Origin: Propionibacteriaceae bacterium | GTDB lineage: Bacteria; Actinomycetota; Actinomycetes; Propionibacteriales; Propionibacteriaceae | Direction of reading: 5' to 3' | DNA: 7,308 nt | Assembly: GCA_027346035.1 (NCBI GenBank) | Contig: DAIESZ010000304.1 | Location: forward strand, 1-7,308 | In this document: one piece after another, positions 1 through 5,744 of the stretch | How positions within the stretch are numbered: the stretch's first letter is position 1 | Layout: each line of letters begins with the position of its first letter | Program-made: the position numbers and the translations under genes | The notes under the pieces: model-generated | Database searches by the model: none | Seen by the model: only the letters and a program-made list of their open reading frames with translations | Told to the model about the DNA's origin: nothing

Positions 1-529
1 CGAGGTTGGCGGTCGGTTCGTCGAGCAGCAGGACTCCCGTGCCCCCCGCCGGAGAGGCAGAGCTGAGCGCGAGCGACCCGGCGATCGCGAGCCTTTGCTT
101 CTGGCCCCCCGACAGGTGCGCGGTCGGATGGTCGAGGCTCACGTCGAGGCCGACGGCGTCCAGGCCGGCCCGCACGCGGGGCCAGATCTCGTCGCGGGCA
201 ACGCCGAGGTTCTCGGGTCCGAACGCCACGTCGTCACCGACCCGGGCGAGGATGATGTTCGACTCCGGATCCTGCTGCACGAGCCCGACCCGGCCGTGGC
301 TGCGGGTCGGGTGTCGCCCGTCGAGGAGCAGCAGCCCCGCCTCGTCGCCCTCGTCCGGCCCCCCGAGGACGCCGGCGATGGCCGCGAGCAGCGTCGACTT
401 GCCCGACCCGCTGGGTCCGAGAAGCAGCACGTGCTCGCCGTCAGCGATGTCGAAGCTCACGTCGCGGACGGCCCACTCGCGGCGTCCGGCATGACGCCAA
501 CCCCAGCCGCGGGCGGTGATGGTTGCCAT
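1..529 (-). CDS. ykoD: YkoD-like ECF transporter ATPase, partial (C-terminus outside window)
   Basis: ABC ATPase that should energise uptake of thiamine or its hydroxymethylpyrimidine precursor with the S component YkoE encoded just upstream. 176 residues are visible from the ATG at 529. Walker A GPSGSGKST is at residues 38-46, the Q-loop QQDPE at 85-89, the signature LSGGQKQR at 139-146 and Walker B VLLLDEPT at 166-173, so this is one nearly complete nucleotide-binding domain. About ten residues rich in Ser, Ala and Gly (156-165) lengthen the stretch before Walker B. Known YkoD proteins are double-length with two such domains; the second would lie beyond base 1. Only three bases separate the ykoE stop (533-535) from this ATG and no Shine-Dalgarno sequence is visible, so translation is probably coupled to ykoE. 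The ATPase assignment is certain; the YkoD assignment rests on ykoE and the riboswitch. A single-domain EcfA is the alternative. Confidence 0.88.
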   Translation of the reverse strand, partial: MATITARGWGWRHAGRREWAVRDVSFDIADGEHVLLLGPSGSGKSTLLAAIAGVLGGPDEGDEAGLLLLDGRHPTRSHGRVGLVQQDPESNIILARVGDDVAFGPENLGVARDEIWPRVRAGLDAVGLDVSLDHPTAHLSGGQKQRLAIAGSLALSSASPAGGTGVLLLDEPTANL

Positions 530-532
530 CGG

Positions 533-1180
533 CTAGACGCGCACGGCGTCGCGACCCGCGGTGAAGCGCTGCAGCGCCCCCGCCCGTGCCAGGCCTCGGG
601 TGATCAGCCAGCCGAGCAGGCCCGCGAAGACGGCGCCCGAGAGGGCCGAGGTGGCGACGTAGATGAGGTTGTACGCGGCGGTCATCACCAGGCCGGCGGT
701 GATGAAGCTGTAGAACCAGCAGCCGACGCCGGCCAGGGCACCGGACAGCAGACCGATCGGCAGCGTGAACCGCCGGTAGAGCACGGCCAGCACCGCGATC
801 TCGGCCCCGACGCCCTGGAAGATGCCGATCCACACGGTGCTCCAGCCCCACTGGTTGCCGAGCACGGCGGACACCACCGCGGCGAGCGTTTCGACGAAGA
901 TCGCCGCCCCGGGGCGGCGAATGACGAGCGCCCCGAGCGGTCCGCCGAGCAGCCACAGGCCGTTGGCGAACCCGGAGAGCCCGGGGAGGGCGGCGTCGGC
1001 GGCGGTCCACAGCCAGTTGCCGGGGGTGTTGTAGGCCCAGAAGATGAGGCCGGTGGCCACGCCCAGCACGGCACCGACGACGATGTCGACGATGCGCCAG
1101 CCGTACCGTGATCCTGGCGCGGGCGTGGTGAGATCGTCCGCGCCGGACGCCGGGGATGTGAGGGGTGAGGTGTCTGACAT
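533..1180 (-). CDS. ykoE: YkoE, substrate-binding membrane (S) component of a thiamine/HMP ECF transporter
   Basis: Integral membrane protein of 215 residues expected to bind thiamine or hydroxymethylpyrimidine and work with a YkoD ATPase and a YkoC T component. About six hydrophobic segments are visible: roughly residues 31-50, 66-87, 91-108, 112-134, 140-157 and 178-195. The pattern after a hydrophilic 25-residue N-terminus (YGWRIVDIVVGAVLGV, then FWAYNTP, then NGLWLLGGPLGAL) is what I know from the YkoE family (ABC_cobalt-type permease component). The ATG at 1180 was chosen because a strong AGGAAGGG lies 8 bases upstream (1189-1196) and because the TPP riboswitch ends about 60 bases upstream. 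The open frame continues to 1699, but that would translate the riboswitch. Probable first gene of a ykoE-ykoD(-ykoC) operon. Family assignment firm; exact substrate inferred from the riboswitch and the family. Confidence 0.92.
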   Translation of the reverse strand: MSDTSPLTSPASGADDLTTPAPGSRYGWRIVDIVVGAVLGVATGLIFWAYNTPGNWLWTAADAALPGLSGFANGLWLLGGPLGALVIRRPGAAIFVETLAAVVSAVLGNQWGWSTVWIGIFQGVGAEIAVLAVLYRRFTLPIGLLSGALAGVGCWFYSFITAGLVMTAAYNLIYVATSALSGAVFAGLLGWLITRGLARAGALQRFTAGRDAVRV

Positions 1181-1185
1181 GCGGT

Positions 1186-1232
1186 GTGCCCTTCCTGGGA
1201 TGGGCACGGGTGGGTTCCATGGATCATGGAAC
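1186..1232 (-). promoter_or_regulatory. Putative riboswitch expression platform with ykoE Shine-Dalgarno
   Basis: Between aptamer and ykoE the transcript can form two hairpins. The first is a perfect 8-bp stem GTTCCATG/CATGGAAC with a 3-nt loop (1214-1232). The second is a 6-bp stem GTGCCC/GGGCAC (1202-1207 with 1186-1191) whose 10-nt loop and 3' arm contain the Shine-Dalgarno AGGAAGGG (1189-1196). No U-tract follows either stem, so control of translation initiation is more likely than termination. The stems are visible in the sequence; their role is inferred. Confidence 0.55.
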
Positions 1233-1242
1233 TCGATGAGAG

Positions 1243-1330
1243 TTGTCCCTACGCCGGCATGATCCGGATCAGGTGTGACGGTCGAAGGTCTGACCTTCCT
1301 CTCAGCCCGGTGCTCCGGACTCCCGTGTGC
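1243..1330 (-). promoter_or_regulatory. TPP riboswitch (THI box)
   Basis: On the minus strand the conserved THI-box blocks appear in order. CACGGGAG (1320-1327) is followed by a P3 hairpin CCGG-AGCA-CCGG (1307-1318), the invariant CTGAGA (1300-1305), and a variable hairpin GAAGG...CCTTC (1284-1298). Then come ACCTGATCCGGATCATGCC (1256-1274) and GGCGTAGGGA (1246-1255). This matches the thiamin pyrophosphate aptamer, in the form with CACGGGAG that I associate with actinobacteria. It is oriented into ykoE and ends about 60 bases before its start, so TPP should repress the transporter operon. Confidence 0.96.
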
Positions 1331-1337
1331 GGCATCA

Positions 1338-1343
1338 ACTATA
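1338..1343 (-). promoter_or_regulatory. -10 element of the riboswitch/ykoE promoter
   Basis: TATAGT on the minus strand is a near-consensus -10 hexamer in otherwise very G+C-rich DNA, and it sits directly upstream of the aptamer. A start 6-7 bases downstream (about 1330-1331) would begin the transcript right at the aptamer's 5' edge. No good -35 is seen at 16-18 bases; that position (about 1361-1367) is covered by the first copy of the 10-bp repeat cluster. Confidence 0.6.
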
Positions 1344-1360
1344 CGCCGGGGCCCGCCGGG

Positions 1361-1443
1361 CGGCGTACGACAGTGCCGTCGGCGTACGACCTGGCGGGCA
1401 TGGACGACCGGGTCGTACGCCGACGAGCCCCGGTCGTACGCCG
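1361..1443. repeat. Four copies of GGCGTACGAC, two direct and two inverted, forming nested inverted repeats
   Basis: GGCGTACGAC occurs at 1362-1371 and 1381-1390, and its reverse complement GTCGTACGCC at 1412-1421 and 1433-1442. The inner pair extends to a perfect 15-bp inverted repeat (1377-1391 with 1411-1425, 19-base spacer) and the outer pair to 11 bp (1361-1371 with 1433-1443). Each copy is itself an imperfect palindrome around CGTACG. Copy centres are 19, 31 and 21 bp apart, close to 2, 3 and 2 helical turns. The cluster starts a few bases after the mutY stop and ends about 20 bp above the ykoE promoter's -10. It could be an operator array for that promoter, a terminator for mutY (long stem, no U-tract), or a dispersed chromosomal repeat. 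Confidence 0.85.
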
Positions 1444-1446
1444 GTG

Positions 1447-2364
1447 CTACAGGTGGACGCCGTCGGGCCCCCGGTGCACGAGCCCGTCGGCGAGCAGGCC
1501 GGCGAGACAGCGCTGCGCCTGGTCGGGTTCGGGCCATCCGGCGAGCAGCCGGGTGACGTCGACGGCGAGGCCGCCGGCGTCCGCGGTGCGCACGAGGTCG
1601 AGCAGGACGCCGCGGCACTGACGGTCGGTTCCGTGCCAGGCCTGGGCGCGCCGGGGCGGGCCGTCGTGGGCGGGACGGCCCGCGGCGAGCCAGGCGCACC
1701 GGTCACGCAGCGGGCACAGCCCGCAGGCGGGGTTGCGGGCTGTGCACACCACGGCGCCCAGTTCCATCGACGCGACCGCCCACAACGCGGCGGGCGGCGG
1801 GTCGGGGACGCCGGCGGCCGCGTCCAGCCACGCCTGGGCCCGGCGCCATTCGGCTGCGGTCGCCGATGCCGGGGGGAACTGCCGGGCGTCCTCGACACGG
1901 GCCAGCACCCGGCGGATGTTGGTGTCGAGCACCGGCGTGCTGCCGCCGAACGCGAAACTGAACACGGCGGCCGCCGTGTAGCGGCCGAAGCCAGGGAGCG
2001 CCTCGAGTGCTGAGAGGTCGCCCGGCACCTCGCCGTCGTGGCGTTCGACCATCGTGCGAGCCGCCTCGTGCAACCGGAGGGCCCGCCGGGGATATCCGAG
2101 TCGGCCCCATGCGGCGACCGCCGCCCCGGGCGGGTCGGCCGCGAGCGCCCCCGGGGTGGGCCACCGGTGCATCCAGGCGAACCAGGGGTCGACGACCCGT
2201 GACACCGGCGTCTGCTGAGCCATGATCTCGCTCACCACCACGGCCCACGGGCTGGTTCCGGGACGCCGCCACGGCAGGTCGCGCGCGTGTTCGCGGTACC
2301 AGTCGCACGTGCGGTGCATGACCTCGAGGCGGTCGAGAGTGGTCATCTGGTCGCGATCCGGCAT
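1447..2364 (-). CDS. mutY: A/G-specific adenine glycosylase MutY
   Basis: Base-excision repair enzyme that removes adenine mispaired with 8-oxoguanine. The 305-residue protein has the catalytic glutamate E46 in SEIMAQQT, the helix-hairpin-helix LPGFGRYTAAAV (123-134), the catalytic aspartate D147 in VLDTNIRRV, and a [4Fe-4S] cluster motif C-X6-C-X2-C-X5-C (C207, C214, C217, C223). After the cluster only about 80 residues remain, with no recognisable NUDIX-like 8-oxoG reading domain; the end (DGLVHRGPDG) resembles a small winged helix. This length agrees with what I know of short actinobacterial MutY proteins. The ATG at 2364 was chosen because TACCCT ends 6 bases upstream, giving a leaderless start; the upstream frame to 2478 runs into the divergent gene's coding region, and no Shine-Dalgarno supports a later Met. 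Confidence 0.96.
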   Translation of the reverse strand: MPDRDQMTTLDRLEVMHRTCDWYREHARDLPWRRPGTSPWAVVVSEIMAQQTPVSRVVDPWFAWMHRWPTPGALAADPPGAAVAAWGRLGYPRRALRLHEAARTMVERHDGEVPGDLSALEALPGFGRYTAAAVFSFAFGGSTPVLDTNIRRVLARVEDARQFPPASATAAEWRRAQAWLDAAAGVPDPPPAALWAVASMELGAVVCTARNPACGLCPLRDRCAWLAAGRPAHDGPPRRAQAWHGTDRQCRGVLLDLVRTADAGGLAVDVTRLLAGWPEPDQAQRCLAGLLADGLVHRGPDGVHL

Positions 2365-2370
2365 CAGCAC

Positions 2371-2376
2371 AGGGTA
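2371..2376 (-). promoter_or_regulatory. -10 element of mutY, leaderless arrangement
   Basis: TACCCT on the minus strand is followed by the six bases GTGCTG and then the mutY ATG at 2364. A transcript starting 6-7 bases after the hexamer would begin at the start codon. No convincing -35 is seen. Confidence 0.55.
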
Positions 2377-2377
2377 G

Positions 2378-2409
2378 CCACGCCCTCGGCGTGGTGCACC
2401 GATCGGTGC
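2378..2409. promoter_or_regulatory. Candidate operator: inverted repeat plus 14-bp palindrome between divergent promoters
   Basis: A perfect 7-bp inverted repeat CCACGCC-ctc-GGCGTGG (2378-2394) fills the mutY -10/-35 spacer. The perfect 14-bp palindrome GCACCGATCGGTGC (2396-2409) lies where the -35 regions of both divergent promoters should be. A further GGCACC (2416-2421) inverts the palindrome's GGTGCC (2405-2410). A regulator bound here could control mutY and the plus-strand gene together. By my rough estimate one 14-bp palindrome is expected by chance in a window of this size and composition, so position rather than length is the argument. Confidence 0.4.
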
Positions 2410-2421
2410 CTGGGCGGCACC

Positions 2422-2427
2422 TACCAT
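2422..2427 (+). promoter_or_regulatory. -10 element of the plus-strand secreted-protein gene, leaderless arrangement
   Basis: TACCAT is followed by seven bases (GCGGGGC) and the ATG at 2435. The hexamer overlaps the alternative in-frame ATG at 2426, which argues against that ATG as the start. Confidence 0.55.
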
Positions 2428-2434
2428 GCGGGGC

Positions 2435-3157
2435 ATGAGCCCGCTGACCCGTCCCACCGGTTCGGAGCCGGAGCGCACCTATTGGGTCCGGCGAGCAGTG
2501 CTCGCCGTGGCGGTGGTGACGTCGATCGCGCTGGCCGGCTGGGTGCTGTCGATGCTGTTCGGCTCCAACAGTGCCACCGCGAGCCCGGAGCCGGCGCCGA
2601 ACGACCCGACGTTGGCGAGCGATGCTCCCGTCGCCCCCTCCGCGACGCCGACTCCCTCGGCGTCCGCATCGGCCTCCGCCTCGGCCGCCCGGTCGGCTTC
2701 GGCGAGCGCCTCGACGTCGGCCTCGAAACCGGCGACGCCGTCACCCACGCCGACGACTCCCGCCGCGCCCCAGGTGTGTGCGGCCACCGACGTGGACCTG
2801 GCCGTGAACGGTGCCACGTCGGTGAAGTCCGGCAGCCCCACGAGCCTGTCCGTCGCGTTCACCAACAAGGGCACACTCAGCTGCAAGCTCGACTTCTCCC
2901 GCACGCCGCTCACGCTGAAGATCTATTCGGGCACCGACCGCATCTGGACCAGTGCCGACTGCACGTCGTGGGCGCCGACCGGGGTCACGCCGCTCCCCGC
3001 CTCGAAGAGCTTCACGTTCAAGGAGGAATGGCCGACACTGCGGTCCGCTCCGGGGTGCAAGCTGCGCAACATCTACCTGCAGCCGGGAACCTACGTGGCC
3101 ACGGCGGTCCTGCCGGGCGGGCAACCGGCTCAGCTCATCATGCAGCTGCACGGCTGA
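2435..3157 (+). CDS. Membrane-anchored extracytoplasmic protein with Ala/Ser/Pro linker and four-cysteine domain, unknown function
   Basis: I do not recognise a named family. The 240-residue protein starts with about 18 cytoplasmic residues ending in Arg-Arg, then one hydrophobic segment (about 19-42), an uncleaved signal anchor or signal peptide without a lipobox. Residues about 46-113 are a low-complexity Ala/Ser/Pro/Thr stretch with Ser-Ala repeats, typical of a wall-spanning linker. The C-terminal domain (about 114-240) has four cysteines (C115, C150, C176, C208) suited to two disulfides. Patches such as SLSVAFTNKGTLSC and LQPGTYVATAVLPGG suggest an immunoglobulin-like beta sandwich, as in DUF4232 or BsuPI-type domains; this is a resemblance only. 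The ATG at 2435 is preferred over 2426 because it follows the -10 TACCAT by seven bases. The gene is divergent from mutY and convergent with disA, 9 bp from its stop. Confidence 0.85.
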   Translation: MSPLTRPTGSEPERTYWVRRAVLAVAVVTSIALAGWVLSMLFGSNSATASPEPAPNDPTLASDAPVAPSATPTPSASASASASAARSASASASTSASKPATPSPTPTTPAAPQVCAATDVDLAVNGATSVKSGSPTSLSVAFTNKGTLSCKLDFSRTPLTLKIYSGTDRIWTSADCTSWAPTGVTPLPASKSFTFKEEWPTLRSAPGCKLRNIYLQPGTYVATAVLPGGQPAQLIMQLHG

Positions 3158-3166
3158 CGACGGCGG

Positions 3167-4240
3167 CTACATCACATCGTCGGTGAACGCCTGTTCCGAC
3201 AGGCTCGCCAGCCCCTCACGCACCATCCGTGCCCGCAGCTCGCCGATCCCGTCGACGGCCATGAGTTCCGACGTCGTCGCGCCGAGCAGTGCCTGGAGCG
3301 ACCCGAAGTGGTCGACAAGCCGGTTCGCCGCCGGGGTGGGCACCCGCGACAGCTGTCCGAGCAGCCGATGGCCGCGAGCGTGCAGGCTGTCCTCGTCGAT
3401 CTCGTCGAGCCCTAGCACGTGGATCACCGCGGCCCGATCGAGCAGTTCACCGGTACTGAGCCGGGACAGCAGCGACAACCGGAAGCTGCGCTCGGTCCTG
3501 TCGCCGGGGGGAATGTCGTCGGTGCGGTAGTCGCGTTCGAGCAGGCTGGCCATGTCGTCGACGCCGGCCGTGAGGTTGAACAGCTGCAGCTCGACGAGGA
3601 GTCCGTCGATGCCGAGGGCCGCGACGTAGCCGCGAAGTTCGGCGTCGAGCCGCCGGATCGTCTCGATCGTCTGGACCACCGGCACCAGTTCGGTGACCTG
3701 CACCGAGTCCTGCACCTCGCGGGCGGTGAGGACACGGGACAGCCTGGCCAGCCGGTCGCGGTAGCGGCCCAACGCGCTGAGTGCCTGGTTGGCGCGGGCG
3801 AGGATCTGGTCGGAGTCCTCGATCGCATAGCGTTCCCCGCCGATGAACAGCGCGATTGTCGACATCGAGGACGACACGGTGACCACGGGGACTCCGGCCT
3901 GCTGGGCGACGCGGTCGGCGGTGCGGTGCCGGGTTCCGGTCTCGAGTGTGGGGAGGTCGCCGTCGGGCACGAGGTGGACTCCGGCGTGCAAGATCCGCTC
4001 GAAGTCGGAGCTGATGACGATGGCGCCGTCCATCTTCGCGAGTTCGCGCAGCGCGGTGGGCGTGAACTCGACCTCGATCCGGAAACCGCCGGTGCTGATC
4101 CGCACCACGTCGTCGTTGCAGCCGAGCACGACGAGCGCGCCGGTGCGTCCGTGGAGGATCCGTTCGAGCCCGGCCCGCAGTGGGGTGCCGGGTGCGAGAA
4201 GCGCCCGGTAGCGCCGCACCTGCGCCTGATCCGCTGCCAC
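3167..4240 (-). CDS. disA: DNA integrity scanning protein DisA, diadenylate cyclase
   Basis: Makes c-di-AMP from two ATP and lowers output when bound to branched DNA such as recombination intermediates. The 357-residue protein has the cyclase domain first (about 1-145) with the active-site motifs DGA (71-73, in KMDGAIVIS) and GTRHR (102-106). A helical linker follows (about 146-290), then a C-terminal helix-hairpin-helix region (about 300-345, including FGSLQALL and VDGIGELRARMV). Length and domain order match functional DisA. The start is GTG at 4240, six bases after the -10 TACACT; no Shine-Dalgarno sequence is present. It follows radA on the same strand after 39 bp, a conserved pairing in actinobacteria and firmicutes, so it may be transcribed both from radA and from its own promoter. 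All key residues are intact. Confidence 0.97.
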   Translation of the reverse strand: MAADQAQVRRYRALLAPGTPLRAGLERILHGRTGALVVLGCNDDVVRISTGGFRIEVEFTPTALRELAKMDGAIVISSDFERILHAGVHLVPDGDLPTLETGTRHRTADRVAQQAGVPVVTVSSSMSTIALFIGGERYAIEDSDQILARANQALSALGRYRDRLARLSRVLTAREVQDSVQVTELVPVVQTIETIRRLDAELRGYVAALGIDGLLVELQLFNLTAGVDDMASLLERDYRTDDIPPGDRTERSFRLSLLSRLSTGELLDRAAVIHVLGLDEIDEDSLHARGHRLLGQLSRVPTPAANRLVDHFGSLQALLGATTSELMAVDGIGELRARMVREGLASLSEQAFTDDVM

Positions 4241-4246
4241 CCGCCC

Positions 4247-4252
4247 AGTGTA
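4247..4252 (-). promoter_or_regulatory. -10 element of disA, leaderless arrangement
   Basis: TACACT on the minus strand is followed by six bases (GGGCGG) and the GTG at 4240. It lies in the 39-bp radA-disA gap and implies that disA can be expressed separately from radA. No clear -35. Confidence 0.5.
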
Positions 4253-4279
4253 GGGGTCGGCCGGGCGGGTGTCGGGGTG

Positions 4280-5659
4280 TCAGTGACGCAGGTCGAGGGC
4301 CGCCAGGGCCTGAGCCAGGTCGCTCACCTCAACGACCTTGAGCCCGTTCATGCGGGGCAGCCGCTGGGACGTGTCGCGCGAGTTGACGGGGACGAGTGCC
4401 AGTTCGAAGCCGAGCCGAGCCGCCTCACCGACGCGCCGTTCGAGGCCGGGGACACGGCGGAGGTCGCCCGCCAGCCCCACTTCGCCGAAGGCCACGACCC
4501 GCTGTGGATAGTTGCGCTCGTGTGTCGCCGAGGCGATCGCGATCGCGATCGCCAGGTCTGCGGTCGGGTCGGTGACGCGGGCACCTCCCACGGTCGACAC
4601 GTAGACGTCGGAACGGGCGACCTGCCGCAGGTGGGCCTTCTTCTCGAGCACCGCCAGGATCATCGCCACCCGGGAGTTCTCGACGCCGTGGGTGGCCCGG
4701 CGCGCCAGGGCCTGGTCGGAGGTGGACGCGACCAGGGCCTGCAGTTCGGCCAGAAGCGGCCGGCGTCCCTCCATCGTGACGGTGACGCAGGTTCCGGCCA
4801 TCGGTTCGTCGTGTCCGGTCGTGAACAGTCCGGACGGGTCGGACACCTCGACGATGCCGGTCTCGGCCATCTCGAAACAGCCGACCTCGTCGGCGGGCCC
4901 GAAGCGGTTCTTGGACGCGCGCACCATGCGGAACCCGGAGTGCCGGTCGCCCTCGAAGGCGAGCACGACGTCGACGAGATGTTCGAGCATGCGCGGCCCG
5001 GCGATCCCGCCGTCCTTGGTGACGTGGCCGATGATCACCACGGCCATGTTGCGGCGCTTCGCGGTGCGCACCAGGGCGCCGGTGACCTCACGGATCTGGC
5101 TCACCCCACCCGGGGAGCCGTCGGCCTCGGCGGTGGCGATGGTCTGCACCGAGTCGATCACGAGCAGCGACGGGTCAACCTCCTCGACGTGCCCGAGCAC
5201 GGTGCCGAGGTCGGTCTCGGCGGCGAGGAAGAGTTCGTCGGCCAGGGCGTTGGTTCTCTCGGCCCGGAGCCGCACCTGGGCGGCGGACTCCTCACCAGAC
5301 ACGTAGAGGGTGCGCTGCCCCGACTCGGCCCATTTCGACGCGACCTCGAGCAGCAGGGTCGACTTTCCGACGCCCGGTTCGCCCGCGAGCAGGACCACCA
5401 CCCCGGGCACCAGCCCACCACCCAGGACGCGGTCGAGTTCGGCGATGCCGGTGAGCCGCCGGTCGGACGCCTCGATCGACACCTGCCGGATCGGGACCGC
5501 CTTGCTGGTGGGCACGACGGAGGTGACGTCACGCAGCTTCGGCGCGCCGCGCTCTCCGAGGCTGCCCCACGTCTGGCATTCACCACAGCGGCCCACCCAC
5601 CGGACAGTGGTCCAGCCGCATTCGCTGCAGACGAAGCCGGCTTGTTGCGTCTTGGCCAT
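4280..5659 (-). CDS. radA: DNA repair and recombination protein RadA
   Basis: RecA-related ATPase that drives branch migration and processing of recombination intermediates. The 459-residue protein has a C4 zinc finger (C11, C14, C25, C28), Walker A GEPGVGKST (93-101), Walker B LLVID (165-169), the RadA signature KNRFG (250-254), and a C-terminal Lon-protease-like domain (about 280-459) that in this family is structural. Length is normal and no motif is damaged. The ATG at 5659 begins the typical MAK...FVCSECG N-terminus and follows a TAGGGT hexamer by six bases. It is upstream of disA on the same strand; in Bacillus subtilis RadA and DisA interact, so the pairing is probably functional. Confidence 0.97.
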   Translation of the reverse strand: MAKTQQAGFVCSECGWTTVRWVGRCGECQTWGSLGERGAPKLRDVTSVVPTSKAVPIRQVSIEASDRRLTGIAELDRVLGGGLVPGVVVLLAGEPGVGKSTLLLEVASKWAESGQRTLYVSGEESAAQVRLRAERTNALADELFLAAETDLGTVLGHVEEVDPSLLVIDSVQTIATAEADGSPGGVSQIREVTGALVRTAKRRNMAVVIIGHVTKDGGIAGPRMLEHLVDVVLAFEGDRHSGFRMVRASKNRFGPADEVGCFEMAETGIVEVSDPSGLFTTGHDEPMAGTCVTVTMEGRRPLLAELQALVASTSDQALARRATHGVENSRVAMILAVLEKKAHLRQVARSDVYVSTVGGARVTDPTADLAIAIAIASATHERNYPQRVVAFGEVGLAGDLRRVPGLERRVGEAARLGFELALVPVNSRDTSQRLPRMNGLKVVEVSDLAQALAALDLRH

Positions 5660-5665
5660 GCGATG

Positions 5666-5671
5666 ACCCTA
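5666..5671 (-). promoter_or_regulatory. -10 element of radA, leaderless arrangement
   Basis: TAGGGT on the minus strand is followed by CATCGC and the radA ATG at 5659. The six-base spacing equals that at mutY and disA. No consensus -35 is seen 16-18 bases further up. Confidence 0.45.
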
Positions 5672-5712
5672 TGCGGGCGCGCCGACAGTCTGCCCGGACG
5701 CGCGGTCGCTCA

Positions 5713-5731
5713 TCCCGCGGTGCGCGCGGGA
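5713..5731 (-). terminator. Possible terminator hairpin after the VOC gene
   Basis: TCCCGCG and CGCGGGA form a perfect 7-bp G+C-rich stem with a 5-base loop, beginning 13 bases past the stop of the minus-strand VOC gene and upstream of the radA promoter. There is no U-tract, as is common for actinobacterial hairpins, so activity is uncertain. It could separate the two transcripts. Confidence 0.4.
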
Positions 5732-5744
5732 CGACGAGGTCGGC

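Noticed and set aside
95..1111. A 338-codon plus-strand open frame over the transporter genes.
   Set aside because: Low-complexity Gly/Ala/Arg/Asp/Pro composition, antisense to clear YkoE and ATPase coding sequence.
1241..1340. AGTTG (1336-1340) pairing with CAACT (1241-1245) as the closing stem of the riboswitch.
   Set aside because: AGTTG overlaps the TATAGT -10 element, so it would probably not be in the transcript.
533..1699. An extended ykoE start far upstream of 1180.
   Set aside because: It would translate the TPP riboswitch, the repeat array and the end of mutY; the strong Shine-Dalgarno at 1189-1196 fixes the start at 1180.
2426..2434. ATG at 2426 as start of the plus-strand gene.
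   Set aside because: It overlaps the -10 TACCAT, so it would lie upstream of the expected transcription start.
2635..2760. Short repetitive sequence in the plus-strand gene, considered as a tandem or CRISPR-like repeat.
   Set aside because: It encodes a Ser/Ala/Pro/Thr linker in frame; the units are irregular and there are no spacers.
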